Source of the DNA: DATLFA01 sp039915945
GTDB lineage: Bacteria > Actinomycetota > Acidimicrobiia > Acidimicrobiales > WLNW01
NCBI GenBank assembly: GCA_039915945.1
Contig: JBDSMH010000102.1
Location: 26,008-90,007, forward strand
Reading direction: 5' to 3'
DNA length: 64,000 bases
Shown: one piece after another, positions 16,217 through 25,133 of the stretch
Position numbering within the stretch: position 1 is the stretch's first letter
How the letters are laid out: every line of letters starts with the position of its first letter
Made by a program: the position numbers and the translations under genes
The notes under the pieces: model-generated
What the model was told of the DNA's origin: nothing
The model's database searches: none
The model's input: only the letters and a program-made list of their open reading frames with translations

Positions 16217-16546
16217 GTGTACCGCGCGACGATTCGTGCTTCCTGCCCCACTTGTGGGGAGGTAGAGGTTCCCGGTGCCGCGTTCACGATCAGATGCTGC
16301 ATCGAGACCATGCAGAGCATGTACCGGTTCCGTTGTCCCGGTTGTTCGTCGTGGACGGTGAAAGACGCCGGCCCAGGCGTCATTTCGTTGCTCCTTCGCG
16401 GAGGTGCACGGGTGGAGCGCTGGCAGCAACCGTCAGAGATCGATGAGCGCCCGGACGGATCGGCACCGCCGATCAACGCCGACGACCTCATTGCCTTCCA
16501 TCAGGCGCTCGAGCAATTACCGACCGCCACGCCCGATCCGAACTGA
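16217..16546 (+). CDS. Small zinc-ribbon-like protein
   Basis: The 109-residue product has two CxxC pairs (SCPTCGEVEV near residue 10 and FRCPGCSSW near residue 40) that could bind zinc, then a variable tail with INADDLIAFHQALEQL. The GTG start lies about 50 bp after the serpin stop. No family is recognised. Codon use and a convincing CxxC pair make it likely to be real. Its role is unknown. Confidence 0.6.
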   Translation: MYRATIRASCPTCGEVEVPGAAFTIRCCIETMQSMYRFRCPGCSSWTVKDAGPGVISLLLRGGARVERWQQPSEIDERPDGSAPPINADDLIAFHQALEQLPTATPDPN

Positions 16547-16679
16547 CCCGAAAAAACAGTTTCCGCAAAAGCCTCAAGGTCATCGGACCTATGTCGATTA
16601 GGAAGCAGTGTCGGCGAGATACGACTCGCCAATTTCGAGTTGAAGTCCTCGCCCCCGAGGCGTGAGCGAAGGATTCAAC

Positions 16680-17120
16680 ATGACAGCAGCCGCATTCGTC
16701 GAAGAGTTGCCGACAAGCGAGGGTGCACTCGACGTGATCGTCGCCGACGACGAGCCGTCGGACAACCTTCTGCTCGCACTGGCGGCGCTCGATGCGGACG
16801 TCGACATGAACTTCACGTTCGCCGAAGACGGCGAAGAACTGGTGCGATTGCTGATCGAGCGGGTGACGTCGGGCAAAGTCCCTGACGTCATCGTGTTGGA
16901 CCTCCGCATGCCCCGCTGCGGCGGCCTGGAGGCACTCGAAGCCATCTCGTTGTCGCAAGCGCTACGACGCATCCCCGTGGTGATCTTCACCACGTCACGC
17001 CGAGCGGCCGACCACGAGCGCGGCATGAGTCTCGGAGCGACCAAGTTCGCGATCAAGCCCAGTTCGTATCCTGAGCTGGTCGCGTTCGCGAACGACATCG
17101 CCGAGATCGCGCGTGGATAG
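16680..17120 (+). CDS. Single-domain response regulator (CheY/Rcp1-like)
   Basis: The 146-residue protein is one receiver domain: VIVADDEPSDNLLLALA (acidic pair), VIVLDLRMPRCGGLEAL with the phospho-acceptor Asp, VVIFTTS, and AIKPSSYPELV with the conserved Lys-Pro. It has no output domain. Its end overlaps the start of the hybrid kinase by 8 bp, so the two are coupled, a layout typical of Rcp1-type receivers with their kinases. It may shuttle phosphate to or from that kinase. Confidence 0.85.
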   Translation: MTAAAFVEELPTSEGALDVIVADDEPSDNLLLALAALDADVDMNFTFAEDGEELVRLLIERVTSGKVPDVIVLDLRMPRCGGLEALEAISLSQALRRIPVVIFTTSRRAADHERGMSLGATKFAIKPSSYPELVAFANDIAEIARG

Positions 17121-18582
17121 CGCCACCACCAACGAACATCCAAGGCTGCTGCTGATCGAGGACGACGAGATATTCGTCGCCATGACGCGATTGATCTTGA
17201 CCGAACGGGGATTCGCCGACCACCGCACGCTTATCGCCGGGTCAATCGCAGACGCGACGCCACTGCTACGAGCGGGCGATGTCGATCTCATCCTCGCCGA
17301 CCTGTCGCTTCCCGACGCCTACGGTTTGGAGGTCGTGCGCGAGTGCCGGGATCTTGCCCCCGGTGTGCCGATCATCGTGCTCACCGCGTGCCGGGACGTC
17401 GAGCTCGCACTGTCAGCCTTGGAGAAGGGCGCACAGGACTACCTCATCAAAGGTGAGTTCAACGACGAAGATCTGCTCCGCGCGATTCGCTATGCGTTTG
17501 CCCGTTCCCACGCAGCGGCCGAACTCCGGTCCACGCTGCATGCACTCGAAGAGTCGAATCGCCAGTTGGAGGAATCCAACGATCAGTTGGAGCAGTACGC
17601 GACGATCGCGTCGCACGACCTTCGTGCCCCCGTGCGCACCGCACGAGTTCTCGCCGGCCGGATGATGGCATCACCCGAGCTGGCGAGCGATGCGCCGTCG
17701 GTACAACTGGGCCTTGCGCTCGATGGTTGTCTCTCACGGCTCGAGACAATGCTCGAAGGACTTCTCGACTACGCCCAGGCCCGAGATCTCTCTTCGTCGG
17801 GCGACTACCGCGACGAGACCGTGCAGTCCCTGGTGGACGAGATCCTCGTCGACATGGACGCTGATCTCCGCGAAGCCGATGCAGACGTTCAGGTGTTCGG
17901 CGGCGACATCTCGCTTCGTGCACACCCCGTCTTGATTCGCAGCTTGATCCACAACGTCGTGCGCAACTCCGTGAAGTACCGATCCGACCGACCCCTTCGC
18001 ATCGTCATCTCGACCGAGCCCGCTGAAGCCGGCAAGGTGCGTGTGAAGGTGGCCGACAACGGCATCGGAATAGACGAGAAGTACCGGACTCGCGTGTTCG
18101 GCATGTTCGAACGGCTCAGCGGCCACAGCGACGGCATCGGTCTCGGGCTCTCACTTTGCCATCGCATCGTGTCGCTCCATGGTGGGCGCATCTGGATCGA
18201 CGACGGCCTCGATGGCGTTGGGATTGCGATGTGCTTCACCTTGCCGGTCACACCCGTGACGCGCGACGCCTCGATGTCACCAAGAGTACGTCGTGCCCTC
18301 GATGAGATGTGGCCCGGTGTGCACGAGGCCTCTCGCGTGCATCTCTCACACATCGAGGCCTTGCTCCTCGCTGACGGGGACGCCACGCCCGCACAACATC
18401 TCGCTGCCTGCAGCGCTGCTCATCGACTCAACGGCGGCCTCGGCATGTTCGGCCGCCACGAGGCATCAGCGGTTGCCGCCGAGATCGAATCACTGCTCAC
18501 GATGGACCTCACGACATCACGGCCCGAACTGCGCACGCTCGTCGATCGTCTCGACGCATTGCTGGGCATGACGACCTACTGA
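17113..18582 (+). CDS. Hybrid histidine kinase: receiver, HisKA, HATPase and HPt-like
   Basis: The 489-residue protein begins with a receiver (LLLIEDDEIFVAMTR; LILADLSLPDAYGLE; YLIKGEF), a coiled-coil with repeated LEESN, and a HisKA domain with the His in YATIASHDLRAPVRTARVL. A HATPase domain follows with NVVRNSVKYR, VADNGIGID and GIGLGLSLCHRIVSLHGG. The last 95 residues carry AHRLNGGLGMFGR, resembling an HPt histidine motif. No membrane helix is seen, so input comes through the receiver. With the single receiver upstream, this makes a cytosolic phosphorelay. Output is unknown. Confidence 0.85.
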   Translation: MDSATTNEHPRLLLIEDDEIFVAMTRLILTERGFADHRTLIAGSIADATPLLRAGDVDLILADLSLPDAYGLEVVRECRDLAPGVPIIVLTACRDVELALSALEKGAQDYLIKGEFNDEDLLRAIRYAFARSHAAAELRSTLHALEESNRQLEESNDQLEQYATIASHDLRAPVRTARVLAGRMMASPELASDAPSVQLGLALDGCLSRLETMLEGLLDYAQARDLSSSGDYRDETVQSLVDEILVDMDADLREADADVQVFGGDISLRAHPVLIRSLIHNVVRNSVKYRSDRPLRIVISTEPAEAGKVRVKVADNGIGIDEKYRTRVFGMFERLSGHSDGIGLGLSLCHRIVSLHGGRIWIDDGLDGVGIAMCFTLPVTPVTRDASMSPRVRRALDEMWPGVHEASRVHLSHIEALLLADGDATPAQHLAACSAAHRLNGGLGMFGRHEASAVAAEIESLLTMDLTTSRPELRTLVDRLDALLGMTTY

Positions 18583-18703
18583 GTAGTGCCCCGAAAGAGC
18601 CGTCGAACCTATTTGGAAGGTAGCCCTGTCGCGCCGAAACAGTAGGTAACAACAAAAGGGGCACCGCACTCGGGCGGGGCTGCACAAACAAGGAGTCCAC
18701 CCA

Positions 18704-18892
18704 ATGATCACCAGCTACCAATTTCTGAACGCCTGGGTCCAGGCCCACATCAAGAGCGAACGTGGCGCCTCGCTCGTGGAGTACGCGTTGCTCGTGGCGC
18801 TCATCGCCGTGGTTTGCATCGCCGCAGTCACGACCCTGGGCAAGAGCGCGTCGAGCAAGTTCTCGACCGTCGGCGCTTCGATCTCCGCCTGA
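18704..18892 (+). CDS. Flp/Fap-type pilin
   Basis: The 62-residue protein has the type IVb pilin leader and helix: KSERGASLVEYALLVALIAV, with the Glu five residues into the mature helix after Gly. Flp pilins are cleaved by a TadV-like prepilin peptidase and form Tad pili. AAGGAG precedes the ATG. No tad genes are in the window, so the pilin is an orphan here. A strong hairpin follows the stop, fitting a high-level monocistronic transcript. Confidence 0.88.
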   Translation: MITSYQFLNAWVQAHIKSERGASLVEYALLVALIAVVCIAAVTTLGKSASSKFSTVGASISA

Positions 18893-18917
18893 TCTTTCAG
18901 TCGAAGAGTGGTTTCTC

Positions 18918-18945
18918 CCTGGACGGGCCTTCGGGCCCGTCCAGG
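18918..18945 (+). terminator. Intrinsic terminator after the pilin gene
   Basis: A perfect 12-bp stem (CCTGGACGGGCC and its complement) encloses a TTCG loop, followed a few bases later by TTTT. It begins 26 bp after the pilin stop. Confidence 0.85.
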
Positions 18946-18980
18946 TGCGTTTTGCACCCAGCTACTGAAGCGGGGAATGC

Positions 18981-19226
18981 CTACTCCTCCGGAATGGCTT
19001 CCCACCACTGACACCACCACTGCGCGCCGACGAGGATGCGCAGTTTCTGATGCCAGCAGTACGAAATGTGCGCGGTCGGTTCGAGGTAATAGAGACAGTT
19101 CTCGCACTTCTCTTCGCCCGACGGGACGCCCTTGAGGACTGCGTTCGAAGCCAGGATCCGCAGCTGCATCGACAGTTTTTCGTCGATCTCTTTGGGTTCT
19201 GGCGGTGGGATCACGTAGTCAGACAT
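18981..19226 (-). CDS. Small HiPIP-like iron-sulfur protein
   Basis: The 81-residue protein has Cys at 41, 44, 57 and 72 in CENCLYYLEP, SYCWHQ and WWCQWW. C-x2-C-x12-C-x14-C is close to high-potential iron-sulfur proteins, which hold one 4Fe-4S cluster, and the many aromatic residues around the last Cys fit a shielded cluster. No signal peptide is seen, unlike periplasmic HiPIPs. It lies convergent to the pilin. Electron transfer is inferred; a zinc site is the alternative. Confidence 0.6.
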   Translation of the reverse strand: MSDYVIPPPEPKEIDEKLSMQLRILASNAVLKGVPSGEEKCENCLYYLEPTAHISYCWHQKLRILVGAQWWCQWWEAIPEE

Positions 19227-19447
19227 TGCCTGAAACTAGTAGCTCCGCCTACGAGCGCGCACGCAATGCCGCTCGTAGTCATCAAACGACTCGAAGGTCA
19301 TTCACGCGATACGGCATGACCTGCCGTGCGTGCCTCACCCGACAGAGTGATGGCGGCCTCGCTTGCACGTCGCCGACTAGGGTCGGCAGTTCGTCTGACG
19401 TTTCAACACGTTTGATTCTGACCCGCGCTCCCCACACGCGGTCCCGA

Positions 19448-20578
19448 ATGCAACGGCCCGAGATCACCGTGACGATGCCGGCATTCAACCGTGCGGCATT
19501 CATCGCCCGAGCGATCGACTCGGTCCAAGCCCAGTCGTTGTCGTCATGGGAATTGATCATCGTCGACGACAACTCGACCGACGCGACGCTCGACATCGCG
19601 CAGCGCTACGCGGCATCCGACGCGCGAATCAAGGTGTTCCAGAACGACAACAATCTCGGCATCGGACCGACGCGCAACCGGGCGCTGGCCGAGGCACGCG
19701 GCCGCTTCATCACACCGCTCGACAGCGACGACTGGTACCTCCCCGATCGACTCGAACGGATGCTCGTCAGCGCAGACGAGCACAAGGCCCAACTGCTCTC
19801 CGACGACTTGCTCGTCGTACGCGATGGTGACCACCTCCCGTCCACGACACTCAGTGCGCTCTGCGACGAACCGCTCGCCGAGCCACTTCGCATCGACATG
19901 GCGGGCCTTCTTCGCCGGCTCGGTATCGAGCGCGACGGTATTGCGCTCGGGTTGACCAAACCACTGATCGAGCGCCAGTTCTTGATCGACCACGGCATCA
20001 CCTACGACACCACGCTGCCCGTGGGCGAGGACTATTGGATACTGGCCGACTGTGTTGCTGCCGGCGCCAGATTCGTGATGATCCCCGAGGCGCTCTACAA
20101 CTACCGCATGCACGCGCAACAGACCACGAAGGCGACTGATCCGGCGAATGATGTGCGCTCGTCCAAGCGCCGGCTCCAAGCATTCTTGGACAGCCCCGCC
20201 GCGACCAATGACCTCGTCGCGGCGGCGACCGCTCGCTATCACGTCGGGCGGATCGAAGTCCTCGACGCGTACGACTCGTTCACGCAGTCGCTCAAATCGT
20301 TCCGGTTCGACAAAGCGGCACGTGATGCACTGCACGAGCCCCGCGTTCTCACCGAACTCACGATACGGCTACCGCTTGCGCTCGAGCGGCGCCGTCGTGC
20401 CCGGCGCGGCGACCCGTTCGCCTACGACCAATTGTTCGGCCCGCACCTTTCGCGGCGGGTGCCGGTGGTCCAGCCCGCATCGCCGTCAGCTCTCGACGGC
20501 GATGGTCGGCCGCGTGTACCGGCGCGACGCGGGCGCCTCAGCGGCCTTCGACTCACTCGAGCGCTGTCTCGCACCTGA
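19448..20578 (+). CDS. Family 2 glycosyltransferase
   Basis: The ATG at 19448 starts a 376-residue protein with a GT-A fold: EITVTMPAFNRAAFIARAID, WELIIVDDNSTDATL, NLGIGPTRNRALAEA and ITPLDSDDWYLPDR. The DSDD holds the metal-binding DxD-like motif, and PVGEDYWILADCV could hold the catalytic acid region. It resembles polysaccharide glycosyltransferases of the WcaA type. The C-terminal 120 residues are variable and basic. An in-frame extension upstream to 19205 has no coding character. Donor and acceptor are unknown, and no other polysaccharide genes are nearby. Confidence 0.85.
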   Translation: MQRPEITVTMPAFNRAAFIARAIDSVQAQSLSSWELIIVDDNSTDATLDIAQRYAASDARIKVFQNDNNLGIGPTRNRALAEARGRFITPLDSDDWYLPDRLERMLVSADEHKAQLLSDDLLVVRDGDHLPSTTLSALCDEPLAEPLRIDMAGLLRRLGIERDGIALGLTKPLIERQFLIDHGITYDTTLPVGEDYWILADCVAAGARFVMIPEALYNYRMHAQQTTKATDPANDVRSSKRRLQAFLDSPAATNDLVAAATARYHVGRIEVLDAYDSFTQSLKSFRFDKAARDALHEPRVLTELTIRLPLALERRRRARRGDPFAYDQLFGPHLSRRVPVVQPASPSALDGDGRPRVPARRGRLSGLRLTRALSRT

Positions 20579-20625
20579 GGTGCGGCTCGCTCTCGAGCCG
20601 CGACGACGGCCGCTGAGCTTCGTGC

Positions 20626-20844
20626 CTAGCAGACGTCGACGTCTGCACGCGAGCGCACGGTCGTACGGCCGAACCCGCCGGCGACCCACCGCGCGACCGA
20701 CGCGCTCAGGAACTCGTGGACGTCCCACTGCTCTCGGTCGCACACCGTCCGATCAACGGCATCGAGCGCGGAGTGAAGTGTCTCGTGTTCGCTTTCCGTT
20801 CCGGTCGTGACGTTGTAGAGCACATAGAACGGACAAATTGTCAT
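20626..20844 (-). CDS. Small hypothetical protein (uncertain)
   Basis: A 72-codon frame begins MTICPFYVLYNVTTGTESEH and continues LHSALDAVDRTVCDR. It lies alone in the 388-bp space between the glycosyltransferase and the CocE-like gene. No domain is recognised, and no clear ribosome binding site is seen. It could be spurious. Confidence 0.3.
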   Translation of the reverse strand: MTICPFYVLYNVTTGTESEHETLHSALDAVDRTVCDREQWDVHEFLSASVARWVAGGFGRTTVRSRADVDVC

Positions 20845-20966
20845 CTAGAACCATCGGAGGGCTTCGTGGCGTACTGACCGTCCGGACCTCGATTCTCAAG
20901 AAATGAGCTGAACGAGATGAGCCGCGCGACCTATTGCACGCGTGGTATCACGGCTCGCTCGGCGCA

Positions 20967-22590
20967 CTACCCACCGAAATGCGCCAGCGTGATCGACGAG
21001 AGTCGGCCTGGTTCGTGGTACACGCGCTGGTTGGACGAGCGCATCGTCGTCGCAGTGGCGTGAGGTTCTCCCGTGCCGAGATTGCGGCCATACACGGGAT
21101 GCGCGCCACTCGACACCTGCACGCGCACGCGGTGGCCCGCAGCAAAACGATGACCGGCCGGCCAGAGCGCGACCGGCACTCGGAAAACACCGTCGACATC
21201 ACGCGTGATCGTCGATGGATCGAGGCGTTGCAGTCCGTCGCACACGTTCAATGATCGACCATCGGGATGCACATCACACAGGCGCACGAAGTAGTCGGTG
21301 TGATCGAGGGTCGAGCTCACGAAGAGCTCGGCCGACACCGGACCGATCACGGTGAGTGGCTCATCGAGAACCTCGCTCGTGTACACGAGCACGTCGGCCC
21401 GTGACTCGAGCGAGCGATTGTCGACTGCGCCGCCGGTGAGCATGCCGATACCGCCGACGGCCGGCGTCGGATGGGCGGGGTCGTAGACATAGGCATCAGG
21501 ATCGCCGTCCGAGGCCGGTGGATCGGTGGCCAGACGACCGTTGCCCGCCAGATACCAGCGTGTCGCCACCGACGTCGGCGGCGGCCAGTCGTCGAGATCG
21601 CGCCACTCACCGCCTTCGCCTTGCACGTGCACAGAGACGCGACGGGGGGTTACGGCCGGCGTGACAAGGTCCGGCCGTTCGAGCAGATATGTGTCGAACC
21701 ATTCGAGTGGCGCGTCGGTCATGCCGCCTTCTCCCCCGCCGCCGATATGTCCACCGGCACCGATGCGCAACCGAACGGGCACGCCCGCGTCACGCAGCGC
21801 GCAGTAGTCGTCGCAGACCCCCGGCAACGGATAGTCGTGCCACCCATCCACGAGCAGCGTCGGCACCGTCCAATCGTGCAGCAGGTTGCGAAAGTTGACG
21901 CGCGCCCAGAACGGATCGTCCGCGCAAGGGTGGCCGAGTTGGTCCTGGAACAGCGAGGTCTTGACCGGTCATGTGCCGGATCACGTCGCCGAGTGGCAGG
22001 TGATCGAATGCCCTACGCAACTCGGCCACGTGCCGCGCGATCGCCTCGGGCGAGATTTCGGTCAGCGTCGCGCCGGTCGACGGTTTGTTGAAGCGCACCG
22101 CGCCAAGATCCCACGGGATGATGACCTCGAGCGCCAGCGCGCCCCCCGGGTACCACGAGTACGTGCGGACCGATGTCGACAACGCGATCGCCATGGCTTT
22201 GAGATGCGGCGGCTTGGTCGAGCCGAGCGCCCATTGTGTGAAACCCATGTAACTGGCGCCGTATGAGCCGAGCCTGCCGTCGAACCACGATTGCTCTGCG
22301 ATCCAGTCAGCGGTGGCGCGACCGTCGGGTGCTTCGGCGAAGTAGCTGTGCGACCCGCCTGATCCGTCTGTTCCACGGCACGCCTGCAACACGTATCGAT
22401 AGCCGCGAGCCGCAAACTCCTGACCGGTGCCCGTCGTCAACCCGACGCGTCCATACGGCGTGCGCTCGAGCAATGTCGGTGCGTCCGCGACCCCGACGGG
22501 ATGGTAGATATCGGTGAGCAATACCGCGCCGTCGGGCATCGCCACTTTCACATCCCGCTCGACCTCGACCTCGTTGGTTCGCTCCCGCAT
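20967..22590 (-). pseudogene. CocE/NonD-type hydrolase, split by one frameshift
   Basis: The ATG at 22590 (ribosome binding site GGAGAAG) opens a frame with VAMPDGAVLLTDIYHPVGV, YVLQACRGTDGSGG and the nucleophile elbow LGSYGASYMGFTQ. After HMTGQD near 21957 the frame is lost, and the next frame continues SLFQDQLGHPC, VDGWHDYPLPG (acid), GAGGHIGGG (His) and the C-terminal jelly-roll (YDPAHPTPAVGG, LSSITLAHFGG). The total is one base more than a multiple of three, so a single extra C/G around 21957-21958 explains it. Intact members are serine acyl-peptidases or esterases of the X-Pro dipeptidyl-peptidase S15 family. Confidence 0.85.
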
Positions 22591-22735
22591 GACTTCTCCG
22601 ATCCGTGAAAGCGCCAACCGTAACCGGGCCCAGGTCTCGAGCACGGTGTCGTTCGAGCCAAGAACAAACCGATGATGCAATCCCCGTAAATCCGGTTTCC
22701 AATAGGCTCGGCGCCGATCTGAATGGGGAGACTGC

Positions 22736-23155
22736 ATGGCATCGAGCAGCCATCATGTGGCGTGCATAACTGACGACACCGAGGCGGTGCACATCTTTCT
22801 CACCGAGGTCATCGGACTCGGGGCGCATCTCGAGTTCAAGACCTCCGGCGAAGCAATGACCCAGTCAGCCGGATGGCCTCAGAGCGACGGCGCTGACGTG
22901 AGGATGTACGGCCGGCCTCCGGCCGGCATCGTGGAAGTCATCGCCATCCCCGACGAACTTCGCGGCCGGGTTTCACCGAAGATCTGGCTCGTCTCGTTCG
23001 CCGCTGTGGATCTGGCCGCCAGTATCGAGCAGTCACGGCGCCTCGGGTTTGCCGCGCCCGATCCGACCCACATCAAGACCGGTGAGATCGACATCTCGGT
23101 GTCGATCGTCGCCGTCGGTGGGATCGATTGGGAGATGGTCGCATTCCACCGCTGA
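22736..23155 (+). CDS. VOC (glyoxalase/dioxygenase-fold) protein
   Basis: The 139-residue protein opens HHVACITDDTEAVHIFLTEV and then has AGIVEVIAIPDEL, SFAAVDLAASIEQSRRLGFA and VGGIDWEMVAFHR, the paired beta-alpha-beta-beta-beta units of the vicinal-oxygen-chelate fold. Metal ligands would be the His near the start and Glu residues in VEVI and WEMV. GGGGAG precedes the ATG. It is divergent from the CocE-like gene. The substrate is unknown. Confidence 0.7.
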   Translation: MASSSHHVACITDDTEAVHIFLTEVIGLGAHLEFKTSGEAMTQSAGWPQSDGADVRMYGRPPAGIVEVIAIPDELRGRVSPKIWLVSFAAVDLAASIEQSRRLGFAAPDPTHIKTGEIDISVSIVAVGGIDWEMVAFHR

Positions 23156-23197
23156 CCAACTCAACCCCACGGAACTTGTAGCTCCTGCGGGCCCGCC

Positions 23198-24427
23198 TCA
23201 TGACAACACGAGTGGGAGTACCGCCGGCCCGCGAACGACTCGCGAGTGGTGTTGCATCACCACTGCACCCTCGCCCCGTTCGAGCGTAGAGAAACGATCA
23301 AGCAGCGCGTTGAACGTGAGTCGGGCCTCTGCTCGGGCCAACCATGCGCCGACACAGAAATGGGCCCCGATTGCGAAGGCGACATGGCGGCCCGGTGGAC
23401 GATCGAGCACGAACTCGTCGGGATCGCGGAACACTTCAGGATCCCGGTTGGCCGCGGCATAGGCGACGGCAACGTTCGCGAATGCGGGAATGACATGACC
23501 GTGGAAGTCGACCTCCCGTTTCGTCCACCGGTTGAGTACTTGCACGGGGCTGTCGAAGCGCAGCGACTCCTCGACGAACAACTCGATCAGGCTGCGGTCG
23601 CGGCGCAAGGCTGACCATAGCTCAGGACGATCCGCGAGCACGTTGAGCCCGCATCCCAACAAGTTGCGCGTCGTCTCGTTGCCGGCAAGGAGGATGAGGA
23701 CGCAGAAACTCACGGCCTCCCAGTCCTCCAGCGGGCGATCTTCGATCCGTGCATTTGCCAGATGCGAGATCATGTCGTCGCGTGGACGGGCGCGGCGATC
23801 GGCGACTTCGCCCGCAAAGAACGCTTGCAACTCGATGATCTTTGCCAAGTTCTGATCGAGCGACGCGGGGTCGGCCGCCGCGATCATGGCATCGGACCAA
23901 GTCTTGAACTGCTGATGCAGATCGACGGGCACGCCGAGGAGCGCGGCAATCACGGCGATCGGCAGGCTCTCACACAACTGCGGCATCAGGTCGACGCTGA
24001 CACCGCTGTCGATCGACTTCACCAGTCGCGTCGCCATGTCTCGCACCATTGGCTCGAGTTCGGCCACTTGACGCTGGTTGAAGGCGCGGTTGATCAGGTG
24101 CCGCAACGCGGTGTGGCGGGGAGGGTCGGAGTTGATCAGCACGAGCCGACCTTGCTCGAGTTCGGTCTGCGGCTCGCCCGTGGGCGACGGCAAAGCCGAC
24201 GAGAACACGTCGGTGTCACGCAGAGCATCGCTGACCGCACTATGGCCCGTGAGCATCCACGTCGTCGCACCGGTGGCGTTGATCACCTGGGCCTGCTCGA
24301 GGTTCAGATCGAACGGCAACTCCAGCACGGGATCGCGTTCGCGCATCGCCCGGTAAGTGGGATAAGGATCTTGGAAGAACGCCGACGTGAAAATGTCATG
24401 CGGACCTTGCGCTGTAGTTACCGACAT
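23198..24427 (-). CDS. Cytochrome P450
   Basis: The 409-residue protein has the I-helix motif LILLAGNETTRNLL, the ExxR pair EESLR, and the haem loop FAIGAHFCVGAWLARAE with the Cys ligand. The B-C region SDPPRHTALRHLINRAF is also typical of soluble bacterial class I P450s. Such enzymes hydroxylate fatty acids, terpenes or steroids with ferredoxin partners; none is encoded here. It sits between a VOC gene and a small hypothetical gene on the same strand and near the catabolic cluster, so it may supply oxygenated substrates. Confidence 0.92.
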   Translation of the reverse strand: MSVTTAQGPHDIFTSAFFQDPYPTYRAMRERDPVLELPFDLNLEQAQVINATGATTWMLTGHSAVSDALRDTDVFSSALPSPTGEPQTELEQGRLVLINSDPPRHTALRHLINRAFNQRQVAELEPMVRDMATRLVKSIDSGVSVDLMPQLCESLPIAVIAALLGVPVDLHQQFKTWSDAMIAAADPASLDQNLAKIIELQAFFAGEVADRRARPRDDMISHLANARIEDRPLEDWEAVSFCVLILLAGNETTRNLLGCGLNVLADRPELWSALRRDRSLIELFVEESLRFDSPVQVLNRWTKREVDFHGHVIPAFANVAVAYAAANRDPEVFRDPDEFVLDRPPGRHVAFAIGAHFCVGAWLARAEARLTFNALLDRFSTLERGEGAVVMQHHSRVVRGPAVLPLVLS

Positions 24428-24498
24428 GACCGAATGTTTACACCACGCCGCGCGCCCCAGCGGACCTCTACCGTGCCCGCGTTCGAGCGAGCGTCCGC

Positions 24499-24855
24499 CT
24501 ATTCCTGGTCGGATTCCTGATCGGTGCGCCCTCGACTGAAGGCGTGCCGTAGATCGTCGCTGACATCGGAGAACGTGGATTGGAACGCGTTCATCATCGA
24601 ATGGCCCACCTTGCGCAGATCGTCGGTGATGGCCGGATCCTTTGCCGCGCCGGACACCGCCTCCATCGCGTCGTCGAGGGCGGCACCGAGCTTTCGCACC
24701 GCGTCTCGCATCGCATCCCGGGCGGCCGCGTCCGAGCGTTCGACGCCGTTGTCGGTCTCGCCCGACGAAGCCTGCGCGAAATGCTCCTTTAGTTTCAAAC
24801 CTAGTGAGGAGAAGAGTGATCCGACTTCTTCCCAGGCTGCTTTGGACTCTTGCAT
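24499..24855 (-). CDS. Alpha-helical hypothetical protein
   Basis: The 118-residue product starts MQESKAAWEEVGSLFSSLGL and is nearly all amphipathic helix, with repeated DAMRDAV, LGAALDDAMEAV and DLRKVGHSMMNAF. It resembles short conserved actinobacterial proteins of unknown role; a helical bundle or coiled-coil is likely. No signal peptide or membrane segment is seen. It lies 71 bp upstream of the P450 gene on the same strand, so co-transcription is possible. Confidence 0.65.
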   Translation of the reverse strand: MQESKAAWEEVGSLFSSLGLKLKEHFAQASSGETDNGVERSDAAARDAMRDAVRKLGAALDDAMEAVSGAAKDPAITDDLRKVGHSMMNAFQSTFSDVSDDLRHAFSRGRTDQESDQE

Positions 24856-25096
24856 GGATGCGACCTCCGTCGTGGACCCCCTCGTTACCCGGCGGTCTCT
24901 CGTTCAAACGACGCGCTACTCATCGCTGCGTCAAGGAGTCAGCAGGTAGTCGATCGGGCCGCGGGAGCGCGCCGATCACGCCGAGCTTGTACGGCTCCTC
25001 GACGCGAGGGTACCCACGAGGTGCGCGTTTGTACGGGCCGCGAGGTGGCCCACTTGCCGCCGCCCGATACGGGGGCGTGATGCTAAGATTTGTCTC

Positions 25097-25110
25097 ATAG
25101 CAACAACTAT
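25097..25110. promoter_or_regulatory. 14-bp palindromic operator, copy 1
   Basis: ATAGCAACAACTAT, inside CATAG-CAACAA-CTATG, lies 23 bp upstream of the amidohydrolase ATG at 25134. It shares the ATAG...CTAT arms with the sites at 27654 and 34720. Confidence 0.55.
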
Positions 25111-25133
25111 GGGCCATGCATAGGGGAGGGCCG

